This document shows positions 54,301 through 63,022 of a stretch of 64,000 bases of DNA, one piece after another. The notes beneath the pieces were generated by a model, which had not been told where the DNA came from, ran no database searches, and worked only from the letters and a program-made list of their open reading frames with translations. Origin of the DNA: Helicobacter salomonis (GTDB lineage Bacteria > Campylobacterota > Campylobacteria > Campylobacterales > Helicobacteraceae); NCBI RefSeq assembly GCF_017979425.1, contig NZ_JAERIS010000003.1:1-64000 (forward strand). Direction: 5' to 3'. The position numbers were made by a program, and so were the translations under genes. Every line of letters begins with the position of its first letter. Position 1 is the first letter of the stretch.

Positions 54301-55545
54301 CTAGTATCCAATATCTTCTCTAAACTGCATGCCCTCAAATTGCACCTTATTGACGAGTTCATAGGCATGTTCTCTAGCCTCCAGTAGAGATTTTCCCACG
54401 CCAACACATACTCCCACACGCCCTCCAGACACCAAAAAGACTCCATTTTCTTGGGCAATGCCCCCCAAATCCAAATGCCCTTTTTTTTCGTCGATAGGGT
54501 CGATGTAAACACTCTGTCCCCCAGAAATCTTATAGGGGTAATCTTTGGAGGCAAGCACCACACCTAAGCAATGTTGAGAGTATAACTCTAGGGACAAATC
54601 TTGGAGTGTATCGTCCAAAGTTGCTAAACAGAGGTCTAAAAGGGGGGTTTTGAGCAGAGGTAAGAGCACACCGCACTCCGGATCGCCAAAGCGCACATTG
54701 TATTCGAGCAAGTAGGGCTCTAACCCCCCCTGTGTTTCTACCACCATCACTCCCGTATAGAGCACTCCTACAAGGGGCTTGTTTTGCTCTACCATGGCTT
54801 TTAAAATAGGCTCGATGATTTTGGTGGCGATGGCGTGCTGTAGGACTTGGTTACACAAATTCGTAGGCGCGAACGCCCCCATCCCCCCCGTATTAGGTCC
54901 ATTGCCCGAGATCTGCTTGTAAGATTGAGAAGGGGGTAAGAGAAGGTAGTTTTGGTGATGAACTAGCGCACAGATGGAGAGTTCAAAACCGGGCAAAAAT
55001 TGCTCTAATAAAACTTTTTGCTGCTGTTTGTTGCCAAATAGGTATTCTAGTGCCCGCAACCCTTCTTCTTGATTTTGCGCAATGACCACTCCCTTGCCTT
55101 GACATAGCCCATCTGCTTTGATCACGAGGGGATAATGACTTTGTTCTAAGTGTAAACGGGCTTGATCGTAACTGGAGAGCACCACATAGGGCGCGGTGGG
55201 TACACCATAGCTTTGGGCTAATTCTTTGGCAAAGCTCTTGGAGCTCTCTAACAGACTAGCTTGTTGGCTAGGTCCAAAAACTTTGATTTGTGTATGCGCA
55301 AAGGCATCGCTCAGACCCTCTACTAAAAGGGTTTCTGGTCCAATCACCACTAAATCCACCTTTTTATCCAGCGCAAAAGCCACCAATTGGGCGTGATCGT
55401 GGTAGGGCACATTCACCCCGATATTCTGTGTTCCCCCATTCCCGGGACAAAAATAAATATCGCCTACGCGTGTGTCTTCTCTAAACTTGCGTCCCAGCGC
55501 GTATTCTCTAGCGCCCTCTCCGACAATCAAAATCTTCTTCTTCAT
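54301..55545 (-). CDS. purD: Phosphoribosylamine-glycine ligase
   Basis: GAR synthetase, step two of purine synthesis; a 414-residue ATP-grasp enzyme. LIVGEGAREYALGRKF at the N terminus, KADGLCQGKGVVIA, GPNTGGMGAFAP and EYNVRFGDPECGVLLPLL are family blocks. An A8 tract (EKK codons) and C7 runs occur inside. First gene of the purD-RDD-lptD-PRTase set. Confidence 0.96.
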   Translation of the reverse strand: MKKKILIVGEGAREYALGRKFREDTRVGDIYFCPGNGGTQNIGVNVPYHDHAQLVAFALDKKVDLVVIGPETLLVEGLSDAFAHTQIKVFGPSQQASLLESSKSFAKELAQSYGVPTAPYVVLSSYDQARLHLEQSHYPLVIKADGLCQGKGVVIAQNQEEGLRALEYLFGNKQQQKVLLEQFLPGFELSICALVHHQNYLLLPPSQSYKQISGNGPNTGGMGAFAPTNLCNQVLQHAIATKIIEPILKAMVEQNKPLVGVLYTGVMVVETQGGLEPYLLEYNVRFGDPECGVLLPLLKTPLLDLCLATLDDTLQDLSLELYSQHCLGVVLASKDYPYKISGGQSVYIDPIDEKKGHLDLGGIAQENGVFLVSGGRVGVCVGVGKSLLEAREHAYELVNKVQFEGMQFREDIGY

Positions 55546-55786
55546 TTAAACCCTATTTTAGTCACCCAGACGAGCGTTACTATGTTGCGTAGTTCAGCAG
55601 AGCTACGGATTGACTAGGAGGACTCTCTTAGGTGGCAGATTTGCACATCCAAAGCCATGCAAAAATACCAAATCACACAAAAGCCACTACAACCAGCCTT
55701 ACTAGTTGTGTATAAAAGAACTTACCAAAAGTAGAAACACGCGTCGTCCAGGCTAAATTTGGCATGTCATTATACTTCAATTTAAC
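55546..55786. other. Intergenic leader region upstream of purD with two hairpins
   Basis: 241 bases without a gene. CGTAGTTC-AGCA-GAGCTACG (55588-55607) makes an 8-bp stem with one G-T pair, followed by TAGGAG-GACT-CTCTTA (55614-55629), a 6-bp stem. Both lie in what would be the 5' leader of purD. I found no known riboswitch pattern. Confidence 0.4.
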
Positions 55787-57112
55787 TTAGATCGTAATAG
55801 TGATTGTATTAAAATGGGTGTAGAAAACTTGTGTGCCTGCTTGGGAGGCAAAGCGCACATGTTTCTTCTGCGTGTAGTCGATGTTGATTTTTAAAGCTTG
55901 CGCGCTGGGATTAGAGCAAGTGAGTTTGGCCAGTAGAGTGCAGGCCTTGTGTAAAAGACTCTCTGAGGGTGCATGGGGGTGGGAGAAAATGACCATGTGT
56001 GCCCCGGGTTTGTCTTTGACATGTGCCCAAATGTCGCGTGCGCGCGCCATTTTGAGAATTTCGCGGTTTTCCTGTTGGTTGCGTCCAATCATCACCCGTG
56101 TCCCCTCGATATCAAAACTTTCCAAATGGGCGTTTGGCACGCTGCGTCGTGTGGTTTTGGCACGCAAAAGGGTCAAATCTTCTAGGCGCGCTGTGGCTAA
56201 AAAAGCCTGTTTGGCCTGCAAAAAGGCGATCTTGGAGCGAATATTTTCTACTTGTAATGCGATATGTGTGGCTTTTTGCTGGCTTTTCTTAGCCATTTTA
56301 AAGAGTTTATTGGCCGCATCGCTTAGGGTGCGCGCTTGTGGGGGCAAAGTGATGTGTTGCTCTTCCAAAACTAGTGTTTTTGCATACACCAAACTGGGGT
56401 CTAAATGGTGTAAATGTGCCAAGATCAAATTAGCATGGACACGCTGTTGTGCAGATTCCTGGAGGAGTTGTGGCGCGCTGGGTAAGCTTTCTAAGCGTGC
56501 CTGCAAAGTCTGTTCTTTTTTCTTCCAATTGCGTTTCAAGCCTGCCTTTTGACTCTCTAAGGTTTGCATGCTCACGCGGGTATGCAGGGCATGGAGTGCC
56601 TCAAAAAGGTCCTGTTCCAACATAGGTTCTAAGGGAGGGCGTGTAAAAGCAGGTTTAGCTAGAGGAGTTAGGATTTGGGCTTTGATGACGGGGCGATAAC
56701 TCTGCTGTGCGCTCACAAAGCGCAAGGCTTCTAACACGCGCCCCTGCGCATCTAATAAGATCGCATTGCTATGCTTGCCCGTGAATTCCAATTGCAAAAA
56801 GGCATGGGTTCTCTTGTAGCTATGCGCACATTCTAGCGCGATCTTTAAGATTCGATCGTCATTTTCTAAAGAAGCGTCCACAATTCTAGCATTGGAGGCA
56901 TATTTTTCTAAGGCAAGATTGAAAGGGGTTTTGGAGTAGCTAGCATGTGCGCAAAGATCGATGTAGAGATAACTCTGCGCTCTGTGCATGCATGCCTTGA
57001 AGCAATAATGAGGGGTGTCTAACACGAGTACATGTTGGTGGGCGCGGATGGTGATTTTAGATTGTTTTTTTAAGAGTAAAGCACTATGGTACAAAAGCGC
57101 GTAGCTAATCAT
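55787..57112 (-). CDS. rqcH: RqcH/NFACT-family ribosome rescue factor (fibronectin-binding protein homologue)
   Basis: A 441-residue NFACT protein: NFACT-N at the start (LLYHSALLLKKQ), a coiled coil (about 180-300), and NFACT-R (ARDIWAHVKDKPGAHMVIF). In Bacillus RqcH adds alanine tails to peptides stuck on split 50S subunits. It was called fibronectin/fibrinogen-binding in H. pylori (HP1392). Overlaps recN by 8 bases. Confidence 0.88.
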   Translation of the reverse strand: MISYALLYHSALLLKKQSKITIRAHQHVLVLDTPHYCFKACMHRAQSYLYIDLCAHASYSKTPFNLALEKYASNARIVDASLENDDRILKIALECAHSYKRTHAFLQLEFTGKHSNAILLDAQGRVLEALRFVSAQQSYRPVIKAQILTPLAKPAFTRPPLEPMLEQDLFEALHALHTRVSMQTLESQKAGLKRNWKKKEQTLQARLESLPSAPQLLQESAQQRVHANLILAHLHHLDPSLVYAKTLVLEEQHITLPPQARTLSDAANKLFKMAKKSQQKATHIALQVENIRSKIAFLQAKQAFLATARLEDLTLLRAKTTRRSVPNAHLESFDIEGTRVMIGRNQQENREILKMARARDIWAHVKDKPGAHMVIFSHPHAPSESLLHKACTLLAKLTCSNPSAQALKINIDYTQKKHVRFASQAGTQVFYTHFNTITITI

Positions 57113-58589
57113 AATTCAACTTCATTCTAGCGTAAGCTAGGGCTTCCTGCCCCAAGTTAGCGTCTACCATGCGGGCAATTTCGAGCACTTGCTCGTCTTT
57201 ATTGAGTAATTTGATGTGGGCGTGGTGGTTATTTTGGTAGACCAAAAAATGTCGATCTGCTAGACCGGGGAGATGCGGTGCGTGTGAAATGGCGATAACC
57301 TGGTAATGCGCGCTCAATTCTTTGAGAATTTGCGCTACATTCGCGCTCTCCTGTCCACTCAGATTAGCATCTAGTTCATCGACTAGGAGAGTTTGAATAG
57401 GGGTGTTGGAGTGTTGTCTCTTTGCCTGCAATGCCAACAGAGCAAGGCGCAAGCGGTTACATTCTCCCGCACTCCAGTGCGCGCTTTTACCCAAGAGTAG
57501 ATGCACATTCTCTAACCCATGCGCTCCCAAGGGCACTGCCTCTAAGGCTAAATGGGGTGTTTTGAGCAAAAGGGGAGTGGTGTAATTCTCCAGCATCGCT
57601 TGCATGGTGCTTAAGTGTTGTTGGCGTTCTTGCTTCACTTGCAAGCCCCATTGCAAACAGGTTTGCTCGCATTTTTGTAAGTGTTCTTGCGCATGTTTGA
57701 CATGTTTTTCATGTTCGCAATAGCGTTGGTAATCTTGAATTAAGGCATCTCTTTTGGCGCGCGCCTGTGCCTCACTCCCATATTTGCGCACAATGCTCCC
57801 TAATTGGCTCATCTGATCGAGGAGGTTTTCCATGTCTACATGCTCTAATTCTTCTAAAGCAAACATTTGTTCACGCAAAAGTTGTCTAGCTTCTTCTAGC
57901 TGGCACTGAAGTTGTTCTTGGAGCTGGCGCGGAGCCTCAATGCATGCCAAAGCTTTGCAAATGTGTGCACTCCACTCTAGGGCACTCAAACCCTCTTTAA
58001 TGAGGGCGCTATGCTTTTCCTTGCTTTGGTGCTGATTCTTCAGAGTTTCTAAACGGGCATAGGCCCCCTCTTCTAATTCCACGCTTTGTAACTTAGTCAG
58101 CTCAAAGCGCGTGATCTCTTTAAGCATTTCCAGACCGGAGGTTTCTTGCTGGAGTTTTTCTAGTTCTTGACGCGCGCAGGTGTAATCATGGTAACTTCGA
58201 GCAAAGGATTGGAGCAAGCTAGGGTCTAAAAAACTATCTAAAATCTCCAGGAGCATAGACGCACTAGGGGCGTGGGCGTGGCTGGAAATGTGTAGTAAAT
58301 GCGGTGTAAAATAGCCTTGCAAAGCCTTTTTACTCATAGGCATGCCATTGTGCATATAGCGAGTCTTTTTGTCTTTTTTGATCTGGACAAGATGAGGAGT
58401 ATCCACATGCCAGTGCACTTCTAAGGCCTTAGCACACATGGGGGCTAGTCCTACACTGGCTAAAATACATTTTAGAAGCACGCTTTTCCCGCTACCGCTT
58501 GCTCCACTAATGACATTTAAATGGGGACTTAGGTGCAAAGAAGCTTGCTCAAAGACAACCCCTTGTTCGATCATCACATATTCTATCAT
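57105..58589 (-). CDS. recN: DNA repair protein RecN
   Basis: A 494-residue SMC-like ATPase for double-strand-break repair. Walker A GASGSGKSVLL (residue 30 onward), two coiled-coil arms, signature WSAGECNRLRLALLAL and Walker B LLVDELDANLSGQE. It is shorter than E. coli RecN (553). Natural transformation and repair in Helicobacter rely on it. A promoter with TGCTACAAT is upstream. Confidence 0.94.
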   Translation of the reverse strand: MIEYVMIEQGVVFEQASLHLSPHLNVISGASGSGKSVLLKCILASVGLAPMCAKALEVHWHVDTPHLVQIKKDKKTRYMHNGMPMSKKALQGYFTPHLLHISSHAHAPSASMLLEILDSFLDPSLLQSFARSYHDYTCARQELEKLQQETSGLEMLKEITRFELTKLQSVELEEGAYARLETLKNQHQSKEKHSALIKEGLSALEWSAHICKALACIEAPRQLQEQLQCQLEEARQLLREQMFALEELEHVDMENLLDQMSQLGSIVRKYGSEAQARAKRDALIQDYQRYCEHEKHVKHAQEHLQKCEQTCLQWGLQVKQERQQHLSTMQAMLENYTTPLLLKTPHLALEAVPLGAHGLENVHLLLGKSAHWSAGECNRLRLALLALQAKRQHSNTPIQTLLVDELDANLSGQESANVAQILKELSAHYQVIAISHAPHLPGLADRHFLVYQNNHHAHIKLLNKDEQVLEIARMVDANLGQEALAYARMKLNYD

Positions 58590-58650
58590 TTGCTTCCAAA
58601 CTTAATTAAATCTTATAACCAGACTTAATAGCAGCGTTGCTAAAGGGGGC

Positions 58651-58656
58651 ATTGTA
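58651..58656 (-). promoter_or_regulatory. Extended -10 (TGC-TACAAT) for recN-rqcH
   Basis: GTGCTACAAT on the minus strand, 61 bases before the recN ATG, in the gap to the hef operon. Confidence 0.5.
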
Positions 58657-58697
58657 GCACAAAAACAGCACGCAAGTACTCATCCAATAATGCTCTA

Positions 58698-59261
58698 TCA
58701 AAACAGATAGGCATAGGAGGCGATCCAGTAGTAAGTCTGCATCATGATCTCCGCATAACGCGTGGATTTGATTTTCCCAAAAGGGAATTTAACACCCAAT
58801 TCTACGCGGTGTTTTTGGGCAAGCGTGCCTCCCAAGCCCACATTAACAATCCCATTATAACCCATAAAACTGCGTGCATTCACGGGGCTATTGAGTGTTT
58901 GAGCATTTTGAAAGTAGCCAAACCCCACACCCACATAAGTGCCCACCGCCATTTTTTTAGAGATGTGATAAAAATCGTTGATCATATCCACATTGAAACT
59001 TAAAAAAGAGTAGACATTGGTGTGTAAGGCGGTAGGTCTAAGTGCCATAATATAATCCATGTTTGCTCTAATGGCCAGGTATTTTAAGGCGTTAAATTGA
59101 TACCCCCCGCGAATTCCCCATAAAAAATTGTTTTGCCAGGGTGTAGGAACCATTCTAAGGGTTTGAAACCCTGTGCTGACCCCAATAAAAATGTGATTTT
59201 TGGAAGAATCGCGTGCCCAAAGAACCGAGGCACATAGTAATAACACTGCTAGCGTTCGCAT
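58698..59261 (-). CDS. Small outer-membrane beta-barrel protein (HP0608-type)
   Basis: A 187-residue protein with signal peptide (RTLAVLLLCASVLWA) and alternating hydrophobic strands ending in the aromatic C terminus SYAYLF, typical of Helicobacter outer-membrane proteins. It overlaps the hefC stop (TGATG), so it belongs to the efflux operon, as its homologue does in H. pylori as I recall. Role unknown. Confidence 0.82.
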   Translation of the reverse strand: MRTLAVLLLCASVLWARDSSKNHIFIGVSTGFQTLRMVPTPWQNNFLWGIRGGYQFNALKYLAIRANMDYIMALRPTALHTNVYSFLSFNVDMINDFYHISKKMAVGTYVGVGFGYFQNAQTLNSPVNARSFMGYNGIVNVGLGGTLAQKHRVELGVKFPFGKIKSTRYAEIMMQTYYWIASYAYLF

Positions 59262-62200
59262 CAATTACCTTGATAGAATTTCTTAAGCTTGTCATCCAAA
59301 GGGGCCAATAGACGATAGAAAATGGGCACGACCAACAAGCTTAAAAGCATGGAAACCATCAAGCCCCCACTCATGGCAATCCCGATGGGGGATTTCATCG
59401 CCGCGCCCTGTCCACTCGCCAAAGCTAGGGGCAACATTCCGCACACCATTGCAATGGTGGTCATCAAAATAGGGCGTAGGCGCGACTCGCCGGCTAAAAT
59501 GATCGCCTCTACAATGCCATGCCCCTCCTTGCGCCGATCATTGGCGATATCAATGATCAGAGTGGCGTTCTTGCCTACCATTCCGATAAGCAAGATCAGC
59601 CCCATTAAGGAGAACATGCTCATGGGCTGGTTAGCCAAACCTAGTGCAAAGAATGCTCCTGAGAAACTCAAGGGCATGGTTACCATGATAATCAAGGGTT
59701 CTAAAAAGGATTCGTAGAGCGCGGCCAAAATCATATAAATGAGAATGAAGGCTGTCGCAATCGCTACTCCAAAGGCGATATTGGTTTCTTTAAGTCTGTC
59801 TGCATCCCCGGTAAAAGTGTAAGTCGCTCCCTTGGCTAACCACTCCCCAGAGTGCTCTTGGACCTGGCTTAAAATCTCTCCCAAATCCACTCCTTCAGCA
59901 GGTCTAGCTAGCACGGTTACGCTGCGCTGACGGTTATAGCGGGTGATATTCGAGGGAACTTTGCGCTCCACAATTTCAATCAAGCCGTCTAAGAACATCA
60001 ATTTGCCATCTTTGTTACGGATCTGCAGCCGCTTGATTGCATCAATATCCATTTTTTTATCTGTAGGAACACGGATAATAATGTCGTATTCTCTTCCATT
60101 TTCTTTAAAATAACTCACTCGATTTTCCCCAGACAAAGCATCGCTCACCACCGAGGCGATGTTTTGTACACTCACACCGTATTTCGTAGTTGTGGCCCGC
60201 AATACTTTGAGCTGATATTGGGTTTGGGAGTCTGAAGTGTTTGTATGGTAGCCCGCTACCTTGCCCTTCATTTGCGGACTCTCCAATAAAAATTTCTTCA
60301 AACCCGCCACGCTTTTGTCAACTAACTCTTGGGAAGAGGCATAGACAAAGGCCTGGAACGCCGAACTATCCCCTCCACCAATGAGAGGCACTTCCGCTAA
60401 GTTGATAGAAACGAGATCCTTAGCTTCTGGCAACGCGTGGAGTTTAGCACGCATATCTTTCATGATTGTAAATTGGCTTCTTTGATGGTGCTCTTTGAGT
60501 TTGACATAAAACTTGCCTCTGAAGGTGCTCTGCACACTCCCATAACCCACCTGCATGGAGTTAAAATCCACATCGGGGTCTTTCTCAATCACAGCCTGTA
60601 AGGCTCGCATTTTTTTGAGCATTTCTTTAAGACTAATATTAGTGTTGGCTTTCACAAAGATATTGAACATACCCCGATCTTCTTGCAGCATAAATTCCAT
60701 GCCCAGTTTGCCAGCCACATGCAAAGAAAAGGCGAAGACTCCAGCGACTACTCCGCCCACGATCAATTTGTGTTCTAAAATCCAGCCTAATAATTTGGCA
60801 TAAGCCTTTTCCATGCCTTGAAAAAAGGGCTCCGTGCGCTTGTAAAGTGCAGAGGGCTTGGAGCTCACGAGAATGGAGCTTAGCATGGGGATCACCGTTA
60901 CCACCACCACATAGGAAATCACAATGGCTAGGGCGACCGTGATTCCAAAACTTTGGAAAAATCGCCCCACAATCCCGCTCATATTTCCCACAGGAATAAA
61001 GACAGACAAAAGCATGGCCGAGATCGCGATGATGGCAAAGGCGATCTCATGCACACCCTCATAGCTAGCACTTCTTTTATCCATCCCTGCTTCTAGTTTT
61101 TTGTGGATATTCTCGATGATTACGATCGCATCGTCAATGATGATCCCAATGGAGAGCGTGAGGGCCACCATGGTGAGCATATTGAGTGAAAAGCCCATCC
61201 AGTTGATGAGCGCGAAAGTCCCCATCACTGAAATGGGGATACTCATCGCTGAAACAAAGGTGATGGAAAAACTGCGTAAAAACACGAAGACAACAGCGAT
61301 GGCTAAAATCCCGCCCAAGATTAAGTCAAATTTGACATCTTCAATCGAGTGGCGGGTGTAATCTGTGGTGTCTAAAAAGGGGCGCAGATCGTAGCCCGGA
61401 CTCACCGCGCGCATCGCGTCCATTTCTTGGTAGATTCCATCTACGATTTTAATTTCATTGGCCCCAGCAATCTTTTGTACTTCTAGCACGATGCCTTGAT
61501 CGCGTCCGTAGCTTGCATAAGTGATGTCTGGGTCAATGCCTTCTTCCAGAGTGGCAATATCACTCAAGCGCACATGGTTGCCAATCTGAATATTGGCTAG
61601 ATCAGTCATTGTGTAGCTATTCCCATCCACTAAAATGGCGTAGTTTTTCTCTTGAGAGATGATCTTACCCCCGTCCATCTCTAGGTTTTGGGTTTTCAGG
61701 GCGTTGTAGAGATCCACATAGGTCAAATTGTATTTGTTCATTAGGCTTGGATCAGCGTAAATGCGCACCTGTTTTTCTTGGAAGCCCTGCAATTGCACCC
61801 CACCCACGCCCTCGATCTTTTGCAACATTGGCTTGATGATGTTTTTGGCGTGATCGTTGATTTCAGCAAGAGTTTTTTGCTTGCTGGTTAAAAAGATCGA
61901 GAGAATCGGTTGCGAGCTGGTATCCACTTTATCAATGGCGGGCTTACGGATATTGGGATCGTCAAAGCTAATCGAAGACACTTTGTTGATGATGTCATTG
62001 AGCGCGGTGGTAATGGGTTTCTCTAAGACAAACTCCACGATTACGATACTAATGTTGCGCGCGCTATTAGAGGTAACTTTTTTAATGCCATCCACCCCCA
62101 TGACCGCTTCTTCGACCTTATCTGTAACCTTGCTCTCTACAATATCCGCGCTTGCTCCTGGGTAGCTGGTTCTGACTACTACGACGGGGAAATCAATGTT

Positions 62201-62308
62201 GGGAAAAAGAGCGATACTGATTTTATCTAGCGCCATAGTGCCAAAGAAGACTACCATGAGCGCAAACATCAAGGTAGTAACGGGTCTTTGAATTGCTAAT
62301 TTGTACAC
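59261..62308 (-). CDS. hefC: RND efflux pump inner-membrane transporter HefC
   Basis: A 1015-residue RND transporter with twelve membrane segments: SNSARNISIVIVEF-type porter domains, and the proton relay in GIIIDDAIVIIENI. HefABC is the main antibiotic and bile-salt pump of H. pylori. GTG start with GGAAGT upstream. The transporter takes drugs from the periplasm or inner-membrane leaflet and passes them to HefA. Confidence 0.95.
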   Translation of the reverse strand: MYKLAIQRPVTTLMFALMVVFFGTMALDKISIALFPNIDFPVVVVRTSYPGASADIVESKVTDKVEEAVMGVDGIKKVTSNSARNISIVIVEFVLEKPITTALNDIINKVSSISFDDPNIRKPAIDKVDTSSQPILSIFLTSKQKTLAEINDHAKNIIKPMLQKIEGVGGVQLQGFQEKQVRIYADPSLMNKYNLTYVDLYNALKTQNLEMDGGKIISQEKNYAILVDGNSYTMTDLANIQIGNHVRLSDIATLEEGIDPDITYASYGRDQGIVLEVQKIAGANEIKIVDGIYQEMDAMRAVSPGYDLRPFLDTTDYTRHSIEDVKFDLILGGILAIAVVFVFLRSFSITFVSAMSIPISVMGTFALINWMGFSLNMLTMVALTLSIGIIIDDAIVIIENIHKKLEAGMDKRSASYEGVHEIAFAIIAISAMLLSVFIPVGNMSGIVGRFFQSFGITVALAIVISYVVVVTVIPMLSSILVSSKPSALYKRTEPFFQGMEKAYAKLLGWILEHKLIVGGVVAGVFAFSLHVAGKLGMEFMLQEDRGMFNIFVKANTNISLKEMLKKMRALQAVIEKDPDVDFNSMQVGYGSVQSTFRGKFYVKLKEHHQRSQFTIMKDMRAKLHALPEAKDLVSINLAEVPLIGGGDSSAFQAFVYASSQELVDKSVAGLKKFLLESPQMKGKVAGYHTNTSDSQTQYQLKVLRATTTKYGVSVQNIASVVSDALSGENRVSYFKENGREYDIIIRVPTDKKMDIDAIKRLQIRNKDGKLMFLDGLIEIVERKVPSNITRYNRQRSVTVLARPAEGVDLGEILSQVQEHSGEWLAKGATYTFTGDADRLKETNIAFGVAIATAFILIYMILAALYESFLEPLIIMVTMPLSFSGAFFALGLANQPMSMFSLMGLILLIGMVGKNATLIIDIANDRRKEGHGIVEAIILAGESRLRPILMTTIAMVCGMLPLALASGQGAAMKSPIGIAMSGGLMVSMLLSLLVVPIFYRLLAPLDDKLKKFYQGN

Positions 62309-62317
62309 AAGGACTTC

Positions 62318-63013
62318 CTACTGGATGAATCCGTCCCCAAAGACACCCGGGACTAAGATGCTATCTGGGGGTAGGAGGGCTTCAGCACTGACCTTGCGCG
62401 TGCTCACATCAATGGTTGGGTAAATCTTGGTAATGATTGCCTGTTGTTTTTCTGGCTTGCCATCAATGCTATAAGTGAATTTATCCCCTACTTTGACTAC
62501 TGGCAGATACTTTGAGTCAAATTCTAGCACCAGCTTTGCTTTCCTGCTCACCAATCTAAAAAGAATCGTATTATTAGCTCCCATTCCCTCACCTAATTCG
62601 ATATTCTTACTGGCAATCACGCCATCAAAGGGAGCTCTCAAAATAGTTTTTTCCACCACAGCGAGGGCATAGTTGCGATCAAATTCTAGTTTTTTATAGT
62701 CTGCATAGTATTTATCGAGCGTATTTTTATCGATAGCACTTCCGATCTTCTTATAGCGTTCGTATTGCTTTTGTGTGAAATTGAATTGCTGCGTAATAGA
62801 ATCGACTTGAGATTTTTTGTCCTTATTGTAAAGGGTGAGCAAGATATCCCCTTTTTTAACCCTGCTCCCCACATCTACATAAATCGCATCCACAATCCCC
62901 GAAGAATCGAGGGTCAAATTTGCATCTTCCAGCGCCTCTACATTGAAAATCGCATACACCTCTTTGGCATGAAGCCCTACTAACAATAGCAGGGCGCATA
63001 AAATGGTCCTCAT
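62318..63013 (-). CDS. hefB: Periplasmic adaptor (membrane fusion protein) HefB
   Basis: A 231-residue adaptor: signal peptide (RTILCALLLLVGLHA), split lipoyl domain (DVGSRVKKGDILLTLYNKD and ILRAPFDGVIASKNIELGEG) around a short hairpin, then a barrel domain. Short for the family (E. coli AcrA is 397) but like H. pylori HefB. ATG 63013 has AAGGAT upstream. Links HefC to HefA. Confidence 0.93.
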   Translation of the reverse strand: MRTILCALLLLVGLHAKEVYAIFNVEALEDANLTLDSSGIVDAIYVDVGSRVKKGDILLTLYNKDKKSQVDSITQQFNFTQKQYERYKKIGSAIDKNTLDKYYADYKKLEFDRNYALAVVEKTILRAPFDGVIASKNIELGEGMGANNTILFRLVSRKAKLVLEFDSKYLPVVKVGDKFTYSIDGKPEKQQAIITKIYPTIDVSTRKVSAEALLPPDSILVPGVFGDGFIQ

Positions 63014-63022
63014 TGTCAATCC

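Noticed and set aside
55881-56552. 223-codon plus-strand frame opposite rqcH
   Set aside because: Cys/Ala/Arg-rich shadow of a conserved minus-strand gene; no ribosome site.
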